A stretch of 64,000 nt of DNA from Bathynomus jamesi (GCA_023014485.1 JAJOZX010001566.1:111001-175000); one strand, 5' to 3'. Shown: positions 52,874 to 64,000, counted from the stretch's first letter. The notes: generated by a model not told the origin, from the letters alone. A program made the numbers and translations.

Positions 52874-53455
52874 ATGCAACGTATATTTAAATCAAGTGAA
52901 TATCTCTGCAGATTCCAATTATTATCATTACCGCCATACTTAGAAAATGTTCTAACTTATTCAAAAGAAGCCAAGGAAACCCATTTGCGTGCCTCAAGGT
53001 ATTATACCCCTGAAACAAAAATAGGTGTAAAAGATAAATTTAAAAAAAATCGAGATTATTTTTTGTCATTGTTATGCACCCCTACACAGCGATTTCTCGT
53101 TTCCAGAGAGGCTTCTCCGAAGCGGGGTTGAGATGAAGACTAAAATTACCCTCACGGCCCCCGAGATATGTTTAAACTTGGCTACGGACGGAGAGGACTC
53201 CTCTAAACCCGTGGTACCCGACATTATTGAGACGTATCTCAGTGGACGATGTATAAAATTATCCGCAGTTAAACAAGTGGAGATTGAAAGATTTTTGTTG
53301 AGATCGACGGCTAAATATCCTATGAAACGTGCCCAACTGAAAATGTTTATGGTTATAGCTGGTTTACCTACGAAACAGCTTCATAACGTTATCCTTGGAA
53401 ATTTACCGCAGAGAATACTTGTAGCAATGGTTAACCATGGCACTGTTTCAGGCAA
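52874..53455 (+). pseudogene. Polinton/Maverick major capsid protein relic, upstream part
   Basis: Two frames (52874-53131, 53133-53459) give words of the F54H12.2-like family, the double-jelly-roll capsid protein of Polintons/Mavericks: YSKEAKETHLRAS in the first and STAKYPMKRAQ with LGNLPQRILVAMV in the second. The homologous region continues at 56890 after a retrotransposon. A frame change at about 53131 and several stops upstream make it a relic. Its presence suggests a former virus-like integrated element; no ends, polymerase or integrase were found in the window. Family assignment is from remembered motifs. Confidence 0.6.
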
Positions 53456-53689
53456 ATGAAAGTGATCAGTCTTTCCTTGCAAACAGACTTCAGTTAAGAC
53501 CCCTACTGCCTCAGTTTCTACTAATAATATAAATAGCACTAATAGCCGTCTCTCTTCACCTAGTTCCCAACCCTTCGTTGAAGTGCGTAATGGAGCCCCA
53601 TTGAGAAAACCTAAGACTTGTCTACCAGTAACAACAAACAATAAGTTTTTTGTTTTAGGTTTCGAAGATGCTGATGAAACGGAAATATG

Positions 53690-54210
53690 ACTCGTTGGCG
53701 ATTCCATTGTTTGAGGGCAGCTCGAGGAATTCTGTGGGAGAAACCCTTGTCGTAGGCGCCGTTACTGCTACCCTGGTACAAGGGTGGAGGATATAACTAA
53801 TAGTGTTGACCATTTAACAGACGGAACCTCTGAGGACACAACATATGTTATTCATGTCGGTACTAATAACGTTTTAAATTCTAGATCGGAAGAGCTGCTG
53901 GCTAGGTACAGGGACTTACTAGAGCGATTAAAGGAAACAACTAATAAGATTGTTTTAACAGGTATACTTCCTCGAATTATCCAAGTAGCGATTTCTACAG
54001 CAAGGCGACCTATATCAACAACAACCTAAAGTCTCTTTGCCAACAGGAAGGAGTGCATTTTGCGAATTTTTGGAACAGTTTCTACGGCAGGAGGGACTTG
54101 TTCCTCGGAGATGGACTTCATCTTAATGACGTTGGAGCTGCGCGTTTAGGAAGACTATTTCATACTGTCTCTTATTTTCAGGCTGCCGTAACTCGAACGG
54201 TCCCGGCGTA
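53690..54210 (+). pseudogene. CR1-like ORF1 SGNH esterase
   Basis: LVGDSIV (Ser nucleophile block, about 53692-53712), VIHVGTNNVLNSR (Asn block, about 53847-53885) and LGDGLHLNDVGA (Asp-x-x-His block, about 54105-54140) occur in the right order for an SGNH hydrolase, as in ORF1 proteins of some CR1/L2 elements. Stop after the Ser block and a frame change near 54000. Upstream of 53690 the reading is poor. Confidence 0.75.
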
Positions 54211-54244
54211 ATTTCCTCAAATTTCTCTTGCGCTCGCGAATGTA

Positions 54245-56773
54245 TCGCAATTACAAAGAATTTGAAGGTTCTATCCTTAAATGCTCGTAGCCTATGAAAT
54301 AAAATAAACGAATTTTTTTTAATTGCTTGTAAAGACTATGATTTACTTGCGATAAATGAATCGTGGCTTAGCACTGAAACACGTGACTTTGTAGGGGAGT
54401 ATCAAATTAGAGTATAGACTTTTTGTTAAAAACTGAGTAGGTAGGCGAGGAGGCGGTGTTATGTTGTATATCAAAGATAATATTGCGAACGTTATAGAAG
54501 TAAAGCACACAATTCCAGAACCGATAGATTCGACTATAGCAGAACTTAAATTGAACGATTTCAAAGTTGTTGTTGCGGTTATATATAGGCCCCCTAATCA
54601 AACAGCTGATACGGAAGAAGCGTTATATCATGAACTAAAGAGAATAATAAGTAGTGAGTAGGCCTTAGTTATGGGTGACTTTAATTGCGCCAACGTGAAT
54701 TACGATACAGTGCAGGGTGACGCGGAAGGTAATCGTTTAGTTAATTTTCTCGAGGATAGCTTTCTTATTCAAAAGGTTGGGGAACCTACGAGGTTGGACC
54801 GTATCTTAGATTTATTAATAACTACGGATGATAGGCTAATCACGGATCTCCAAGTAATAGAACCTTTAAGCAATAGCAATCACAATATGGTAGAGTTTGT
54901 CCTCTCAGTAAGTCACTCGAAACCAGCTAACTCGACTAAAATTCCTAACTTCCAGCACGCAGAATTTTGTAAATTTCGAAATGAGTTGTCACACGTCAAT
55001 TGGGAAAACGTAATGGGGATCTCCAACGCAAAACTAATGTGGGAATCGTTTGAAACAGTATTTAGACTATAGAAGAGGAAAGTCTACTGTACAAGATTAA
55101 GCGTGCGAAAGTAAATAACAAGCCCTTGTGGTTTACTTCTAGAGTAGGAGATATAAAGAGTAGAGATAGGGCTTATAGGCTACATAAGTGCGATAAAGAC
55201 AATTTGTGGTTACGAAACAACTACATATGGTAATACTACGATGGTAATACTTTGGGTAATATTGTGGTTAGTGAAAGAGAGGTAATGTGCTATATTGATA
55301 AAATGAAAATACATAAATCACCGGGGCCGGATTCCATATATCCCATACAACTGAAACAATTAAAAGAAAGCATTGTTGTGCCGCTAACAAACCTTTTTAA
55401 AGCGTCTATTTCTGAGGGGTGCGTACCAGATAATTTCAAGTTAGCAAATGTAACACCTATTTTTAAGAAAGGCGATAAAGGTGCGGCGGGAAATTATAGG
55501 CCAATCAGTTTAACGTCTGTTGTAGGTAAGCTACTGGAATCAATAATTAGATATCGTATAGTCGAACACTTAGAATTGCATAACTTGGTTAGAAATACGC
55601 AGCACGGTTTTAGGCAAAACAAATCTTGCTTAACTAATCTTTTAGAATTTTTTCAAAGCATGGTTGAAGTTTACGATAGTCATCGGGCGGTTGATGTGGT
55701 GTATTTAGATTTTCAAAAAGCGTTTGACACGGTACCGCACAAAAGACTCATTGAAAAAACCAAGGCTCATGGAATCAAGGGTGTAGTAATAAATTGGATA
55801 GAAGATTGATTGCGAGGTAGGAAACAAAGGGTGGTCGTTGATGGAGCGGAGTCGTCTTGGGCTAATGTAGCAAGCGGCGTTCCTCAGAGTTCTGTATTGG
55901 GCCCCTTGCTTTTACTTATATATATTAACGATTTAAATGTCGGCCTAGTCAGTACAGTTTCAAAGTTTGCGGATGAAACGAAGTTGGTTGGTAGGGCAAT
56001 TAATGATGAAGGTAGAAGTAAAATCCAGGAAGATCTGAACAAAATCGTTGATTGGTCAGTGACATGGTAAATGAGATTTAACGTCGATAAGTGCAAAATT
56101 TTACATATAGGTTCACGTAACAGTAATTTTGCGTATAGTATGTCAGGGAAGGCGTTAGCAAGCGTAGAACAGGAAAAAGATTTAGGAGTTATCGTCACTG
56201 GTGATTTAAAAGTGGCGAAACAAAGTACAGCAGCGGTCAATAAAGCGAACAAAGTGTTAGGTTTTATAGCTCGGAATTTTGAGTACAATTGCGCGACATT
56301 ATTGTTCCTCTTTATAAATCATTAATTAGATCCCATTTGGAGTACGCGATCCAATTTTTTAATCCGCATATGCGAAAAGATATAGACAAAATCGAAAGAG
56401 TACAAAGACGAGCAACTAAGATGATTCCGTCGTTTAGGTCGAAGTCGTGCGAGGATAGGCTTAAGGAGTTAAAATTGACTACACTCGAGACTAGGAGGCT
56501 AAGGGGTGATCTAATCAGGGTTTTTTAAATTATGAATGGGTTCGATAACTTAAATAGAGATAGCTTTTCGAAATATCTCAATATAATAGGACTAGAAATA
56601 ACGGGTGTAAGTTGACAAGTAGAAGATTCGAGACAGCAGTTGCCAAAAACATTTTTACGCATAGAATTGTAAATAACTGGAATAGTTTGCCAGTAGAAGT
56701 AATTAGTAGCACGTCTATAAACATGTTTAAAAATCGATTAGATGCATATGTTGATAGATTGGGCATAATTTAA
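54245..56773 (+). pseudogene. CR1-like ORF2, endonuclease and RT
   Basis: Endonuclease: LKVLSLNARSL (54265), LLAINESWL (54344), VVVAVIYRPPN, MGDFNCANVN (54671) and SNHNMVEFV. RT: DKMKIHKSPGPDSIYP, FKLANVTPIFKKGD, YRPISLTSVVGK, NTQHGFRQNKSC, VDVVYLDFQKAFDTVPH, then SGVPQSSVLGPLL and FADETKLVG (FADD expected; D to E). C-terminus RSHLEYAIQFFNPH, KIERVQRRATKMI and FKNRLDAYVD. Six or more breaks. The D-to-E change and stops make it dead. Confidence 0.87.
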
Positions 56774-56889
56774 GGTAGTGAAATTAAGGCCTTGTGGTTC
56801 GGAACCCACGTCCTCTCCGCCACCACGGAGGACATGCACAATACACAATTACGAACACAGTTAGATAGACCAGCCATGAGTGGATCCTA

Positions 56890-57240
56890 GGGTCTTTGTT
56901 GGTCTGAAACATTATAACATTATAAATATAAAAAAATCCTCATTCAAGTTTGAAAATTTTAATTTGAAAAGTATAACATTGATGGGGAATGGCGCCTTTG
57001 TCGGTAGAGCTCTAGAAAATTATTTCTTGGTACAAACAGATATAACGATGTTGGAAAATGGGTATCAATGAACAACTATATCAAGAGAACCAATTTCTAC
57101 GCCTTCGACATTTCGGTTGATCACTGCTCGAATGCTTATACACATTTAAATCCTCAAAAGACAGGTGCATTTGACGTTGAAAATAGAGTTAAGCAAACCC
57201 TTATCTAATCCAATAAGTGTACTACTGTATCTAGAATCCC
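56890..57240 (+). pseudogene. Polinton/Maverick capsid protein relic, downstream part
   Basis: Resumes after the CR1-like element in a different frame: KHYNIINIK and SSFKFENFNLKSI, then FYAFDISVDHCSNAYT at about 57099-57147 in another frame. Order and spacing fit the C-terminal half of the F54H12.2-like capsid protein. Broken by stops. Confidence 0.5.
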
Positions 57241-57289
57241 AAGGTCTGATTGGAAATGACCCGTTTATATCGATGATAACAGCGTTTTA

Positions 57290-57868
57290 ATGGACGAGCT
57301 CACAATTCAGAAAGTTATGAAGACGGACTACTTTACGCAAAAAACTTGTATAGATACATACGCAAAAGATGAAGTGTTGAGTCTGCCCAACAAAATAGAG
57401 TCCGTGGATTTTATAATTAATACCGATTTCTCGACAGGACCTGGAGTTTATTCGGTGGGTGTGTATTTCAGGAGACAGTAAATATACTACTATGATTTGC
57501 TTGGAATGAGGCCGTTTCATGACTCAAATATCACAAAATTCCTAAAGGAATTGCATTACCTACCATTATATTGAATCTTTATAAGCACCAAAGCGTTTAC
57601 AGTAATGTACTGTATGTGGACAAGACTGTTTGGTGTTTTTGTTGTACATATCCTGAGGCTTTTCTTTGAGGACTTTTTGGAAATTTTTAACAAATGCGCT
57701 TATATAAACATAGGTAAAAAAACTTACATGGAATCAGGGTTCAAATTTGTGTCTGCGGGTATGATGAGCGTTCAAATCCTGTATCGACAACGCCACTTCC
57801 GAACTGGTTTCGCTCCCTGTAAACCAATAAAATTTATGCACAGTATTCGGAAAAGTCGGAACCGTTAA
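57290..57868 (+). pseudogene. Polinton/Maverick adenain-like cysteine protease relic
   Basis: MDELTIQKVMKTD at 57290 with FIINTDFSTGPGVYSVGVYF shows the N-terminal part and the region around the expected catalytic His (the His is replaced: ...VYSVGVYF). Downstream frames give LLGMRPFHDSN and a Cys-containing region (about 57605-57660). These proteases process Polinton structural proteins; the gene commonly lies near the capsid gene, which is the case here. Frameshifts throughout. Confidence 0.5.
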
Positions 57869-57942
57869 ATAAATTACTAAAAACACTCATTCTATGTGTA
57901 AAGAATTAAAACTTCTACCGTCATCATATATATATTTTTTTT

Positions 57943-58740
57943 TCGCCTGTCTGTTTGTCTGTACTTTATGCAAGCGCAAACCGTTTGACCTACAACTACC
58001 AAATTTGGCACGGGAACCTCTAATGGGATGAAGAATGTTAATAAATTAAATAATTAAAATTACTGGGCCCGAAGGCCCCAGCACCGCGATTAAACTACAG
58101 AAAAGAACGCAGCCGTGAAAATTTTGAGCTTCACATTGTGTCAAGATTTCTGAATCTTAACATTTTCATGACTAATTATTTGGTCAATAAAACTATAGAA
58201 AAGAACAGTCATGAAAATATTGAGCTTCACATATAATTATTTTTTAGGACGACTTCAAACCGTTTGACCTAGAGCTACCAAATTTGGCACTGGAACCTCT
58301 TATGGGATGAAGAATGTCAACACAGAGTCGGTCAGCCTGTCTGTTTGTCTGTTTGTGCGAATAGTTACAGGAAGTTAATGTAGCAATGTCTTTTTTGCAG
58401 TTTTTGAAAATCCCAACAACTTTACCATGCCACCAAAGAAACGGGCAAGTATGGGCAGATCTACATCAGCAGCCAGAAAAAATAAAGAAGCCCGGAAGCA
58501 GGAAAGCTCACAAGAAAGACAATCACGCCTTGAAGTTGACCGTGAACGACATGCAACAGCCAGAGCAAGAGAAAACCTCCAAGAAAGACAATCACGTCTT
58601 GAAGCTGTCCGAGAAAGTGTAGCAGCTACCAGAGCAAGAGAAACACCCCAAGAAAGACAATCACGCCTTGAAGCTGACCGTGAACGACATGCAACAGCAA
58701 TGTGAAATTTATCCCGGGCAACGCCGGGTACCTCAGCTAG
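57943..58740 (+). mobile_element. Short Helitron
   Basis: Starts TCGCCTGTCTG after A/T sequence and ends CTAG (58737-58740) before T. A GC hairpin CCCGGGC-AA-CGCCGGG precedes the end by about 12 bp. The unit ACCGTTTGACCTA(C/G)A(A/G)CTACC occurs twice (about 57978 and 58260). The coding part is only the N-terminal repeats of the replicase. Not autonomous. Confidence 0.75.
58427..58705 (+). CDS. Helitron replicase N-terminal repeat region (truncated)
   Basis: 92 codons from MPPKKRASMGRS. Three imperfect copies of an about 24-residue unit (ERQSRLE-ADRERHATARARE) follow. This Arg/Glu-rich N-terminal repeat is typical of arthropod Helitron Rep-helicase proteins. Rep and helicase domains are absent; the stop lies 27 bp before the terminal hairpin. 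No function expected alone. Confidence 0.65.
   Translation: MPPKKRASMGRSTSAARKNKEARKQESSQERQSRLEVDRERHATARARENLQERQSRLEAVRESVAATRARETPQERQSRLEADRERHATAM

Positions 58741-58791
<51 letters not shown>
58741..58791. repeat. (TA)n/(TG)n microsatellite
   Basis: TA run then TG run between Helitron and non-LTR element. Confidence 0.95.
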
Positions 58792-60300
58792 ATACCGGAT
58801 CCTGAAGAGCGCGAACATCGTCCCAATATATAAAGGAGATCGATCCGAGGCCAAAAACTATAGGCCAGTGTCGCTTACATCTCATCTCACCAAAATATTT
58901 GAAAGAATTGTTAGACAGAAAATCTATGACTTTTTGGAAACTCAGAAAAAATTCAATGATAACCAACACGGGTTTCGGTCAGGCAGATCATGCCTGTCAC
59001 AACTAATGGAACACTACAACAACATTATTGATTCACTTGAAAGTAATGAAAACTATGATGTACTATACACAGACTTTGCTAAAGCGTTCGACAAGTGTGA
59101 CCATGGAATCATAATACATAAACTGAAATATATGGGAATAACAGGAAAAGTAGGGAAATGGATATATATTTCCTTAGTGAGCGGAGGCAAGTCGTTACAG
59201 TACAAGGAGTATCTTCATCAGAATCAGAGGTCCTCAGCTCAGTACCACAAGGAACGGTATTAGCTCCACTACTCTTCATAATCATGCTAACTGACATAGA
59301 TGAGGACGTTACCAGAGACAGCACAGTAACATCCTTTGCAGATGACACAAAGATCAGTAGAAAAATACGAAAACCAGAAGACATAGGATCTCTACAAACC
59401 GACATAAACAAAATTTACAAGTGGACGGAAGACAACAATATGAAGTTTAACACCGAGAAATTTCAGCTATTACGGTACGGAAAAAGAGAAGACCTAAAGT
59501 CCATGGAATATTATACCCCAAATGGACAGGAAGTCCAGAGAAATTCCAGAGCAAAAGATTTAGGGGTTGTAATGACAGATGATGCGAAATTTGAAACACA
59601 AAATAAGATAGCAGTATACAGAGCAAAGAGAATAACGGGTCTGATATTGAGAACTTTTAAACGAAGGGATAGGAATGTAATGATCCCCCTACTGAAAACC
59701 CTGATAATACCCAAACTGGAATACTGCTCGGTCCTAACATCCCCATATAAAAAAGAAGACATTAGACAGCTGGAGGGGATTCAAAGAAGTTTCACAGCCA
59801 AGATCAATGGGTGCAAAGAACTACTGTAAATTACTGGGAAAGGTTACGAGAACTAAACCTATATTCACTGGAAAGGAGAAGAGAGAGATACACCATTATT
59901 TACACTTGGAAAATAATGGAGAAACTAGTCCCTAATCTTACTCTGAATCCCATAACTCCCCAAACAACGGTGGAAGGTAGAAACGGTAGACTGTGTCGTA
60001 TTCCCAAATTGAAGGCGAGACAGGGAACATCCTTAACCCTGAAAGAAAATAGTTTTGTAGTGAGAGGACCAAAACTATTTAATCAGCTGCCCAAAGACCT
60101 AAGAAACACGAAGGGAGTTGCAGTGGAAATCTTCAAAAGAAGACTTGACGCCTGGCTCAGACAATCCCCGATGAGCCGGGCGTACCTGGCTATGTGAGGT
60201 GGAGAGCGCAAGAATCCAACTCACTACTTCACCAGGCCAACTCGAGAGGAGGGGCGACACGCTTGACCTTCGCGAAATGAGAAATCATCACGTGGAACCT
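58792..60300 (+). pseudogene. CR1/Jockey-like RT element, 5' truncated
   Basis: RT from ANIVPIYKGDRSEAKNYRPV through NQHGFRSGRSC, LYTDFAKAFDKCDH, then a frame change near 59160, SSVPQGTVLAPLL, SFADDTKISRKI (intact FADD), KDLGVVMTDDAKFE and YCSVLTSPY; a second frame change near 59820; C-terminus WERLRELNLYSLERRRERY and KRRLDAWL. Then a GC-rich 3' UTR with TTGTAAGGTTGTAAGGTT-type tail. Endonuclease missing. Catalytic residues kept, two frame breaks. Confidence 0.87.
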
Positions 60301-60319
60301 TTGTAAGGTTGTAAGGTTA

Positions 60320-60323
60320 TATA

Positions 60324-60356
<33 letters not shown>
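60320..60356. repeat. (TG)n/(TA)n microsatellite
   Basis: TG run then TA run at the 3' end of the non-LTR element. Confidence 0.95.
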
Positions 60357-60358
<2 letters not shown>

Positions 60359-60493
60359 AGAAATGTTATGATGATTTAACAGGAAAATAAAATATTCAGT
60401 TGCTTTTCCTGAGAATTAAATATTTTAGAAACGGGTTGGAACTCCCCTCTTGTGAAAGAAAAGAAAAAGTGTAAATAATAATAATAATAATTT

Positions 60494-63400
60494 CTTACCT
60501 TCCTTAGAAGGCGCCTGGTAGACCTAAAGTGATCTGTCATTTGGGAGCCCTCGGACGAGACTCCTCCATGCCTCACGATCTCCACACATCAAGTTCGCCC
60601 GTTGGAGACTGATTCCACACTTCTCAACAGCACTCTTGATGTTATCCATCCATCGGATCTTGGGTCTTCCAACTGGTCTTCTGTTTTGAGGGGCCCATTC
60701 CAGCATTCTTCTTCTTGTCCTTTCCATCGGCATTCGTTGGACATGCCCGTACCATCTCAGTTGGTTCCTCTCAATATTCTCATTAACCGAAGTTACACCC
60801 AATCGCCTTCTTATTTCAGTGTTCCTTATTTTATTCAATCTACTTACTCCTTCTATCATCTCAGGACCCTTATTTCAGCTGCTTGCAGTTTTCCCCTCGT
60901 CCTTGTGGTTAGGGCCCAAGTCTCGCTGCCGTATAATAAGATTGGTTTCAATGTTGTTGAGTATATATGCGTCTTTACCTTTTTAGGGATGTTTTGGTCT
61001 TTCAATAGGGGGTACAGGAAGGAAACATTCCTGCTATATTTAGCAATTCTTTCATTCACCTCTGCATCTATACCCGCATCATTTGCTATCACACTACCAA
61101 GGTATTTAATTGCGTCCGTCTTTTTCATTTCCCTTCCCCCAACAAAGATTCCATCCTCGTTCGCTCCCCTCGTTACCACCATATATTCAGTTTTATCATA
61201 AATCAGTTTCAGTCCATACTCCCTCAATCTCTCATCCCACCTCTGCATAATTCTCTCCAGGGATTGTGCTGTGTTAGTCCCAACAGCCACATCATCAGCA
61301 TATCCAAAAATTTCTATTTCCTCTTCAATTTCCTCAGTTATGTGTTCCATAACCCTGTTGATGTAGGCAATAAATAAAATGGGTGACAGAACACTCCCTT
61401 GTTTAACTCCTGTACTTACATCAAACCACTCCTCCGATCCCACCACCGTGCTCTGGGAGACCCTATTGGTGCTCATTACTGCTCTCAGAAGCTTGGGTGG
61501 CACTCTCTCACTCAAAACCACCCACAGCTTCTCCCTGAGTACACATCAAATGCTTTCTCCAGATCCAAAAAGCATATGAAGCGGTCCAAATTGAATTCTC
61601 GGCTCTTCTCAAGATATTGTCTTATGGCTGAAATTTGATCTATAGTACTCCGGCCTGTACGAAAGCCACATTGATACTCCAGTAACCCAGATTCCAGTAT
61701 GTTTCATATTTTATGTTCCAAAATCCTTTCATATATTTTCTCCACATGACACATCAAAGATATGCCACGTAGTTTTGACATTCCTGCTCACTTCCCTTCT
61801 TTTTATATATCGGACATATAATTGCTCTGCCGCAATCTGCCGGTACAATTCCCTGCGACCACACAACACGGAAAATGCTTAGCAGCCAGTCCACAGCAGG
61901 ATCACCAGCTGCTTTTAGTGTTTCTGTGACAATTGCATCCGGTCCGTTAGCTTTATTATTCTTCATCATCTTTAGTGCTTGAATAACCTCCTCTCTAGTG
62001 GTCTCTCTATCCCTCTCATGCTCTCATGATTTACCTGCTCCTCCCGTCTCACCTCATCATATTGGTTCTCGTTATTCAAAAGATGTCTAAAGTATTCGTT
62101 CCAGCGTGCGCCACCTCGCTTTTATCAGTGAGGACTTCACCATGTGCATTTTTAATCGCCACTGTTGTTTTCTTGCTTTCTCCATTTTTATACTTCTTAG
62201 CCATGCTATACAGTAACTTCTTCGAGCCTTGAAAATCTCTTCTAAGTCTCTACCTATTTTCTCCCACACAGAGCGTTTCGCTCTTCTTTTAATCTCGTTG
62301 GTGTGGTTTCTCATTTGGACATATTCTTGCCTTGTTTCCTCATTTCTATCCTTAAGCCATCTCCTAAAAGCACGCATCTTATTTGTCATTGCCTCCTTTA
62401 CCTCCTGGGTCCACCATGCCGCCTTTTTCTTTTTTGACCCTCCAACTACCCTTTCTCCAATCACCTCTCGCTGTATTCCTTCCATCGTTCTCCTAAACTC
62501 AACCCAAACCTCCTCCACTATTTCCGTAGCTACCCTTTGTCCGAAAGCCTCCTCAGTTCTAGTTCTAATCTCTTCCAGTTTTTCTGGTATATTCTCCGTG
62601 CACACTCTTCTCCTTCTAGGCTTTTTTATTTTTGTGGTACTGGAAGCAAAATTTTGGCTTTAACAAGTCTATGATCCGAATCAAAAGACCTAGATGGTAC
62701 TACTCTTACATCTTTCACCGATGACTTTTTATCCACCACAATAAAGTCTATCTGAGACTTCTTATCATAATTTCCGGTTCTACTATTCCATCCATACCAC
62801 GTATAGAGATGTGATTCCTGGTGCTTAAAAATGTGTTCATTATACTAAGAACATTTCTTGCACAAAAATTTACCAGCATTTCCCCTTCCAAATTTCTCTC
62901 CACCACACCAAATGCCCCGATCACGTCTTCATTTCCATTTCGATCTCCACCCACATGGCCATTTAGGTCTCGCATCAAAATTATTGGTCCATAAGGCAAC
63001 CCATCTATTATTCCCTGAAGATCCTCATAGAAAGTTTCCTTTTCCTCATGTGATCCACTCTGCGGTGCATATGCCTGGATTACCGATTGTCTCTCTCCGT
63101 TTAGGCTAAGGGTCACTCCCATCAATCTCTCACTCTTCATTATCACTCCAACAACATGTTCAGAAAATTGGGGGGACAGTATACAGTAATTGCCACCCCC
63201 GATCTGGTATCCTCTTCTCTGCCCTTGTATATACACTTATAATCATTGTGCAGTACCTTGGTTCCTTCACCTCTCCATCTGGTTTCTGCGATTCCCATAT
63301 GTATAGATTTCGATTCCATGAACTCAACTATTTCTTCGTATTGATCTCTAAGTGTTCCGACATTTATTGTAGCAATCCAAAAGAAAGTCCGTTTTCGCGC

Positions 63401-63660
63401 CAAAGTCGTAACCGTGGTCCGTCCGTTCCGAGGCTCTCTGCGTTGTACTTGAGCAAAAGAAAACCACCAGAGGCTTGCTAGGCCTTTCCTGGCTTGTTCG
63501 AAACTACTAATTAGTACCTTCCGGATGCCTATTGCCCCCCGCAAGTTACAGAAATCTCCTTCCAGATTTACAGGCAGACATTCCATTCGGTTTAAGCTGC
63601 TACACCTCGACAAGGTTACGTAGTTCCTTGTCCTGGTAGGGTAAGGCTCCAGGACCGTAG
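60494..63660 (-). mobile_element. Second RTE-like non-LTR element
   Basis: Near full-length minus-strand element with endonuclease, RT and C-terminal tail. The 3' end is marked by (TAA)n-type tail at 60477-60493 (plus strand) and the 5' end lies by (TAA)n at 63664-63706. Distinct from the RTE at 9.6-14 kb in all motifs. Confidence 0.78.
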
Positions 63661-63662
63661 CA

Positions 63663-63707
<45 letters not shown>

Positions 63708-63718
63708 AGAAAAATCAC
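60524..63718 (-). pseudogene. RTE-like endonuclease/RT polyprotein
   Basis: Minus strand: FFWIATINVGTLRDQ and GIAETRWRGEG (endonuclease), SVIQAYAPQSGS and GPIILMRDLNGHVGG (D-N-H-V region), then a basic linker with KAAWWTQEVKEAMT (62.4 kb), MMKNNKANGPDAIVTETLK and AIICPIYKKKG (RT start, 61.9 kb), a broken palm part, VKQGSVLSPILF and EIFGYADDVAVG (intact ADD, 61.3 kb), KPILLYGSETWAL, RNQLRWYGHVQRM and GRPKIRWMDNI at the end. Seven or so frames are needed, so it is inactive. Confidence 0.85.
63664..63706. repeat. (TAA)n microsatellite
   Basis: About 14 AAT units at the 5' side of the second RTE-like element. Confidence 0.95.
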
Positions 63719-63719
63719 T

Positions 63720-64000
63720 GAAGAGTATCGGTAATAATTATGTTTGCTTCTTCGACAGTGTCTGAATCGAATTTTACCCGTTTACAACAGTACTGAGAAA
63801 TAGCTCCTAAGGTCTACAATGAAAAAAATTAAATACATTTATATTACAACTATAAATAATATAAAATAATTTTAAAAAGAACCGATTTTCATTGATAATA
63901 GCGGGGGAGAATAAATAAAAATTATAAAAACACATCAATTACATTTATAATTTATTGGAACTAAAGTTTGATGAGTTCAACATACTGATTTAACAGATGA
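63720..64000. other. AT-rich, no feature seen
   Basis: Nothing supported up to the window end. Confidence 0.5.

Larger units (their letters stand above)
53456..56880 (+). mobile_element. CR1-like non-LTR retrotransposon inserted in the capsid relic
   Basis: ORF1 with esterase domain, ORF2 with endonuclease and RT, same strand, near full length (about 3.4 kb). The capsid homology stops at its left edge and restarts at its right edge. 3' end near the GAGGACATGCACAATACACA region; no long poly-A. Confidence 0.78.

Noticed and set aside
60602..63481. Plus-strand open frames, the longest 199 codons
   Set aside because: Antisense shadows of the second RTE-like gene; no domain words of their own.
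1..64000. CRISPR array, prokaryotic operons or phage
   Set aside because: Repeats here are microsatellites, TIRs and palindromes; no regular spacer arrays, Shine-Dalgarno-led genes or dense coding.

Overview
This window looks like intergenic DNA from a repeat-rich, AT-rich animal genome, most likely an arthropod. I see no bacterial operons, no rRNA and no host protein gene I can defend. The reasons for the arthropod call are long (TA)n, (TG)n and (CA)n tracts, many mariner/Tc1 elements, RTE-, Jockey- and CR1-type retrotransposons, Penelope-like elements (PLEs), a Polinton/Maverick relic and two short TAACC-type tracts. A decapod crustacean would fit, but I cannot name the species. Nearly every open frame is a transposon gene or a piece of one, and most are broken.

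Layout. 1-3.2 kb: PLE relic and small non-autonomous DNA transposons. 3.2-9.4 kb: a tandem duplication of about 2.7 kb; each copy carries an inverted PLE fragment with hammerhead-ribozyme motifs, and a truncated mariner lies exactly at the junction. 9.6-14 kb: an RTE element (minus strand) cut by a mariner with a clean TA target duplication. 14.3-17 kb: an almost intact DNA transposon whose large protein has a D...D...CxxH...E arrangement. Two more decayed copies lie at 27.2-31.7 kb and 44.6-46.4 kb. 17.6-18.75 kb: a Mutator-like foldback element with 9-bp target duplications and internal inverted repeats. 19.6-21.7 kb: a broken, intron-bearing zinc-finger gene of transposon type. 22.9-24.3 kb: Gypsy integrase. 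25.6-33 kb: non-LTR ends, a nearly complete mariner and an insertion into the second-described transposon family.

33.3-41.5 kb is a PLE-rich zone. It holds a longer PLE copy with RT and GIY-YIG domains, a palindromic pair of a second PLE lineage, several hammerhead motifs, a tRNA-like sequence beside a 73-bp-arm palindrome, and a Jockey-type element nested in a mariner. 41.6-52.1 kb: two tRNA-like heads, a Tc1 relic, two probable solo LTRs, a hAT MITE with a perfect 8-bp duplication, and two adjacent mariner-type elements. 52.8-57.9 kb: a decayed Polinton/Maverick segment (capsid protein and adenain-type protease) split by a CR1-like element with an esterase ORF1. 57.9-58.7 kb: a short Helitron. 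58.8-63.7 kb: two further non-LTR elements.

The genes do not form a pathway. The window is a layered record of insertions, and nesting gives relative ages. The two points most worth following are the D/D/CxxH/E transposon family and the paired hammerhead motifs in two PLE lineages. All assignments come from reading the sequence; no database search was run.
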